This document shows, piece by piece, positions 6,575 to 8,498 of a stretch of DNA of 8,498 nucleotides. The DNA comes from Candidatus Glassbacteria bacterium RIFCSPLOWO2_12_FULL_58_11 (lineage in GTDB: Bacteria; Gemmatimonadota; Glassbacteria; GWA2-58-10). The stretch spans positions 7,545 to 16,042 of the forward strand of contig MFIX01000031.1 in NCBI GenBank assembly GCA_001780825.1, in the 5' to 3' direction. The translations under genes were made by a program, and so were the position numbers. Below the pieces are notes generated by a model. That model worked only from the letters and a program-made list of their open reading frames with translations, was not told the origin of the DNA and did not search any database. The number at the start of each line of letters is the position of its first letter. Within the stretch, counting starts at the first letter, position 1.

Positions 6575-7786
6575 ATGTCAGACGCATTATTGAAGCTGAT
6601 CAAGGCCCCCGCTGCGGAGCGGAAGAAAAAGGGCACTGTCGATACCCCGGCGGAAATATACCAGCAGCCCGAGATGTGGCTGGAAACCCTGAAAATCCTG
6701 GAAAAACAGAAAAAGGAAATCCTCGCTTTCCTGGGCGGGGAAACCGACCGCAAGTTCCTGCTCACCGGGGCCGGCACCTCGGCCTTTATCGGTCTCTGCC
6801 TGGAGAACCTGTATAACAAGGTGAGCGGCTATGAGGCCCGCGCGGTCGGCACGACCGAGATTATCACCGACCCGGCGGCCACATTCCTCAAGGGCCGCAA
6901 GTATTTCCTGGTCCATTTCGCGCGCTCGGGCAACAGCCCGGAAAGTGTCGGGACGTTTGTCCTGGGAGAGCAGAGCAAGGCCGATATCAAGCACATTGTC
7001 ATTACCTGCAACAAAGATGGCAAGCTGGCGGTGATGGGCCGGGCCAAGAAAAAGAAATGCCTGGTTATCCTGCTGCCCGAGAAAACCAATGACAAGTCCC
7101 TGGCGATGACCAGCTCGTTTTCCAGCATGGTGGTTGCCGGACAGTATGTCGCCTCGCTTAAAAAGAGTGCAGCCTATGGCAAAATCGCCCATGCGCTGGC
7201 CGAGGCTGGACAAAAGATCATGTCCAAATACTCCAGCGACCTGGAAGCGGCCTGCAAGAAACCTTTCGAGCGCGCCGTGTTCCTGGGCTCCAACACGCTC
7301 TATGGCTGCGCCAAGGAATGCCACCTGAAGCTGCAGGAAGAGACCGACGGGATAGTGGTCGGTAAGTTCGACACCTTCCTCGGCCTGCGCCACGGGCCCG
7401 AGGCCGTGGTACACGACAACACCCTGGTGGTTTACCTGCTCAGCGAGGAGCCTCTGGTGCACCAGTACGAGCTGGACCTGATCAACGGGGTGAAAAAGAA
7501 AGGGATCGGCATGTACAAGATCGCGGTCTGCCGGAAGGCCGATGCCAAGGTAAAGGCCGCCGCCGATCTGGTGATCGAGCATGGCTGCGATATCCCGGAT
7601 GACTACCAGAGCCCGGCCTATGTGATCCTGGGCCAGAGCCTGGGTGTGTTCAAGTCGCTGGCCTTGGGCCACAAGCCGGACAGCCCCTCGGAGGCCGGCG
7701 TGATTACCCGCGTGGTCCAGGGAGTCAAAATCTACGACCGACCCGCGTTCTATGCCGATGGCAGCCTGAAAGTGATTGCGGGATAG
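6575..7786 (+). CDS. agaS: AgaS-like SIS-domain sugar-phosphate isomerase/deaminase
   Basis: Characterised AgaS proteins convert D-galactosamine 6-phosphate to tagatose 6-phosphate plus ammonia; related members are annotated as ketose/aldose isomerases. The 403-residue product has two SIS domains. The first, about residues 55-200, contains LLTGAGTSAFIG (62-73) and HFARSGNSPESVGT (114-127), the phosphosugar-binding loops. The second, about 230-380, contains VFLGSNTLYGCAKECHLKLQEETDG (235-259) and FLGLRHGPEAVV (268-279). The C-terminal KPDSPSEAGVITRVVQGVKIY (367-387) is a distinctive AgaS signature. The length is slightly above the usual 380-390. AAGGAGA (6562-6568) lies six bases before ATG 6575. 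Gene order with an epimerase, a HAD protein and a phosphofructokinase supports hexose-phosphate metabolism. The true substrate is uncertain: amino-sugar phosphate, tagatose phosphate or another ketohexose phosphate are all compatible. Confidence 0.9.
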   Translation: MSDALLKLIKAPAAERKKKGTVDTPAEIYQQPEMWLETLKILEKQKKEILAFLGGETDRKFLLTGAGTSAFIGLCLENLYNKVSGYEARAVGTTEIITDPAATFLKGRKYFLVHFARSGNSPESVGTFVLGEQSKADIKHIVITCNKDGKLAVMGRAKKKKCLVILLPEKTNDKSLAMTSSFSSMVVAGQYVASLKKSAAYGKIAHALAEAGQKIMSKYSSDLEAACKKPFERAVFLGSNTLYGCAKECHLKLQEETDGIVVGKFDTFLGLRHGPEAVVHDNTLVVYLLSEEPLVHQYELDLINGVKKKGIGMYKIAVCRKADAKVKAAADLVIEHGCDIPDDYQSPAYVILGQSLGVFKSLALGHKPDSPSEAGVITRVVQGVKIYDRPAFYADGSLKVIAG

Positions 7787-7794
7787 AAGAAAAT

Positions 7795-7911
7795 AGTAGT
7801 CAGGAGTCAGTAGTCAGGAGTCAGAAGTCAGGAGAAAAACAAAAAGCTACGCGCGATTCCTCGTCGTGGTCAATTCTGTCTACTGACTCCTGTCTTCTGA
7901 CTTCTGAATTC
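7795..7911. repeat. Inverted array of 7-bp units between agaS and the phosphofructokinase gene
   Basis: The left arm is five tandem heptamers AGTCAGN (7798-7832). The right arm (7871-7911), read on the - strand, is five related units, AGAAGTC, AGAAGAC, AGGAGTC, AGTAGAC and AGAATTG, after GAATTC. A perfect 13-bp inverted match pairs CAGGAGTCAGTAG (7801-7813) with CTACTGACTCCTG (7880-7892), and pairing continues on both sides with single mismatches. The arms are separated by about 36 nt of non-repeated sequence. It fills most of the 159-nt gap within the presumed operon. From memory, AGTCAGGAGTCAG-type palindromes are scattered through intergenic regions of diverse bacteria. No terminator-like T-run follows. 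Confidence 0.75.
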
Positions 7912-7945
7912 TTACATTAAAACTTCAAAGTGATGGAGTTAAACC

Positions 7946-8498
7946 ATGCTCAAGGGAAATGCGGTAGTCGGCCAGTCCGGCGGCCCGACCTCGGTGATCA
8001 ATGCCAGCCTGGCCGGGGTGGTGGAGACCGCCCTGCGCGAGGAGGCGATCAGCGGGATATTCGGGATGCGCTGGGGTATCGAGGGATTCATGGCGGGCAA
8101 CCTGATCGATCTTAAGAAAGAGGACCCGCGCCAGATCGCCGCTCTGCGCTCCACGCCCTCCAGCGCCCTGGGCTCCAGCCGTCACAAGCTCAAGGACCCG
8201 GACTTTCCCAAGATCATGAAAGTCTTGCAGAAACACAATATCCGCTACTTTTTCATGATCGGCGGCAACGACTCTATGGATACGATTAACCGGGTCGAGG
8301 CCTACTGCAAGAAACAGGGCTACGAGCTGCATGGAGTCGGCGTGCCCAAGACCGTGGATAACGACCTGTTCGGCACGGACCACACTCCCGGTTACCCGAG
8401 CGCGGCCCGCTATGTGGCCCTCTCGGTGCAGCAGGGGGGAAGGCTGGCGCGGGACATGCAGAAAGTGGACCAATTCACGATCTACCAGTCGGTGGGCC
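7946..8498 (+). CDS. pfkA: 6-phosphofructokinase, PPi-dependent type (3' end missing)
   Basis: The enzyme phosphorylates fructose 6-phosphate at C1 in glycolysis; PPi-dependent forms use pyrophosphate and are reversible. The frame is open from ATG 7946 to the right edge, giving 184 residues of a protein usually 320-420 long. VVGQSGGPTSVINASL (7-22) is the N-terminal phosphoryl-donor loop. FMIGGNDSMDT (103-113) has Asp109 where ATP-dependent enzymes such as E. coli PfkA have Gly104, which is the classic marker for PPi use. GVPKTVDNDLFGTDHTPGYPSAAR (132-155) is the substrate-binding stretch, with the catalytic aspartate in TVDND and the PPi-type Lys135. GGAG (7935-7938) lies seven bases before the ATG. 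It follows agaS by 159 nt across the heptamer repeat, so it may be in the same operon or have its own promoter; I see no convincing one. Tagatose 6-phosphate is a possible alternative substrate given agaS. Confidence 0.93.
   Translation, partial: MLKGNAVVGQSGGPTSVINASLAGVVETALREEAISGIFGMRWGIEGFMAGNLIDLKKEDPRQIAALRSTPSSALGSSRHKLKDPDFPKIMKVLQKHNIRYFFMIGGNDSMDTINRVEAYCKKQGYELHGVGVPKTVDNDLFGTDHTPGYPSAARYVALSVQQGGRLARDMQKVDQFTIYQSVG

Noticed and set aside
6587..7672. 361-residue - strand open frame opposite agaS
   Set aside because: It is an antisense shadow of a clearly conserved gene; its His/Gln/Leu/Gly-rich product matches nothing.

Overview
The window is about 8.5 kb of moderately GC-rich bacterial DNA with densely packed, ordinary-looking protein genes. 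There is no rRNA, tRNA, CRISPR array, transposase or phage gene. The gene content is a DusB-like tRNA-dihydrouridine synthase, LarB, a ComB-family phosphatase, an AgaS-type SIS isomerase and a PPi-type phosphofructokinase. This fits a free-living bacterium, possibly from an uncultivated lineage. The sequence alone does not let me assign a phylum.

Left part (1-3220, + strand): the 3' end of a dus gene overlaps larB by 16 bp, so the two are probably translationally coupled. LarB makes the first intermediate of the nickel-pincer nucleotide cofactor. After a 102-nt gap with a promoter-like AT-rich stretch comes a 535-residue protein I do not recognise, with two predicted membrane helices near its C-terminus.

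Middle (3221-4321): a near-perfect GC-rich palindrome lies between the unknown gene and a convergent comB-family gene on the - strand. The comB gene has no Shine-Dalgarno sequence. It has a consensus-like promoter placed so that transcription would begin at or within two bases of its ATG. The gap between comB and the next gene is a divergent intergenic region with a good sigma70-like promoter for the rightward operon.

Right part (4322-8498, + strand): a probable sugar-phosphate operon. It encodes an aldose 1-epimerase-like protein (LacX type), a HAD-fold phosphatase-like protein with Asn in place of the second catalytic Asp, an AgaS-like ketose/aldose isomerase or deaminase, and the first 184 codons of a phosphofructokinase with the PPi-type signature. 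All four have good ribosome binding sites. A plausible reading is that AgaS makes a ketohexose 6-phosphate and the kinase phosphorylates it with PPi ahead of an aldolase lying outside the window. The real substrate is unknown. A striking inverted array of 7-bp units (7795-7911) is inserted between agaS and the kinase gene.

The best candidates for something undescribed are the unknown membrane protein, the HAD protein with the altered motif I, and the two intergenic palindromic repeats.
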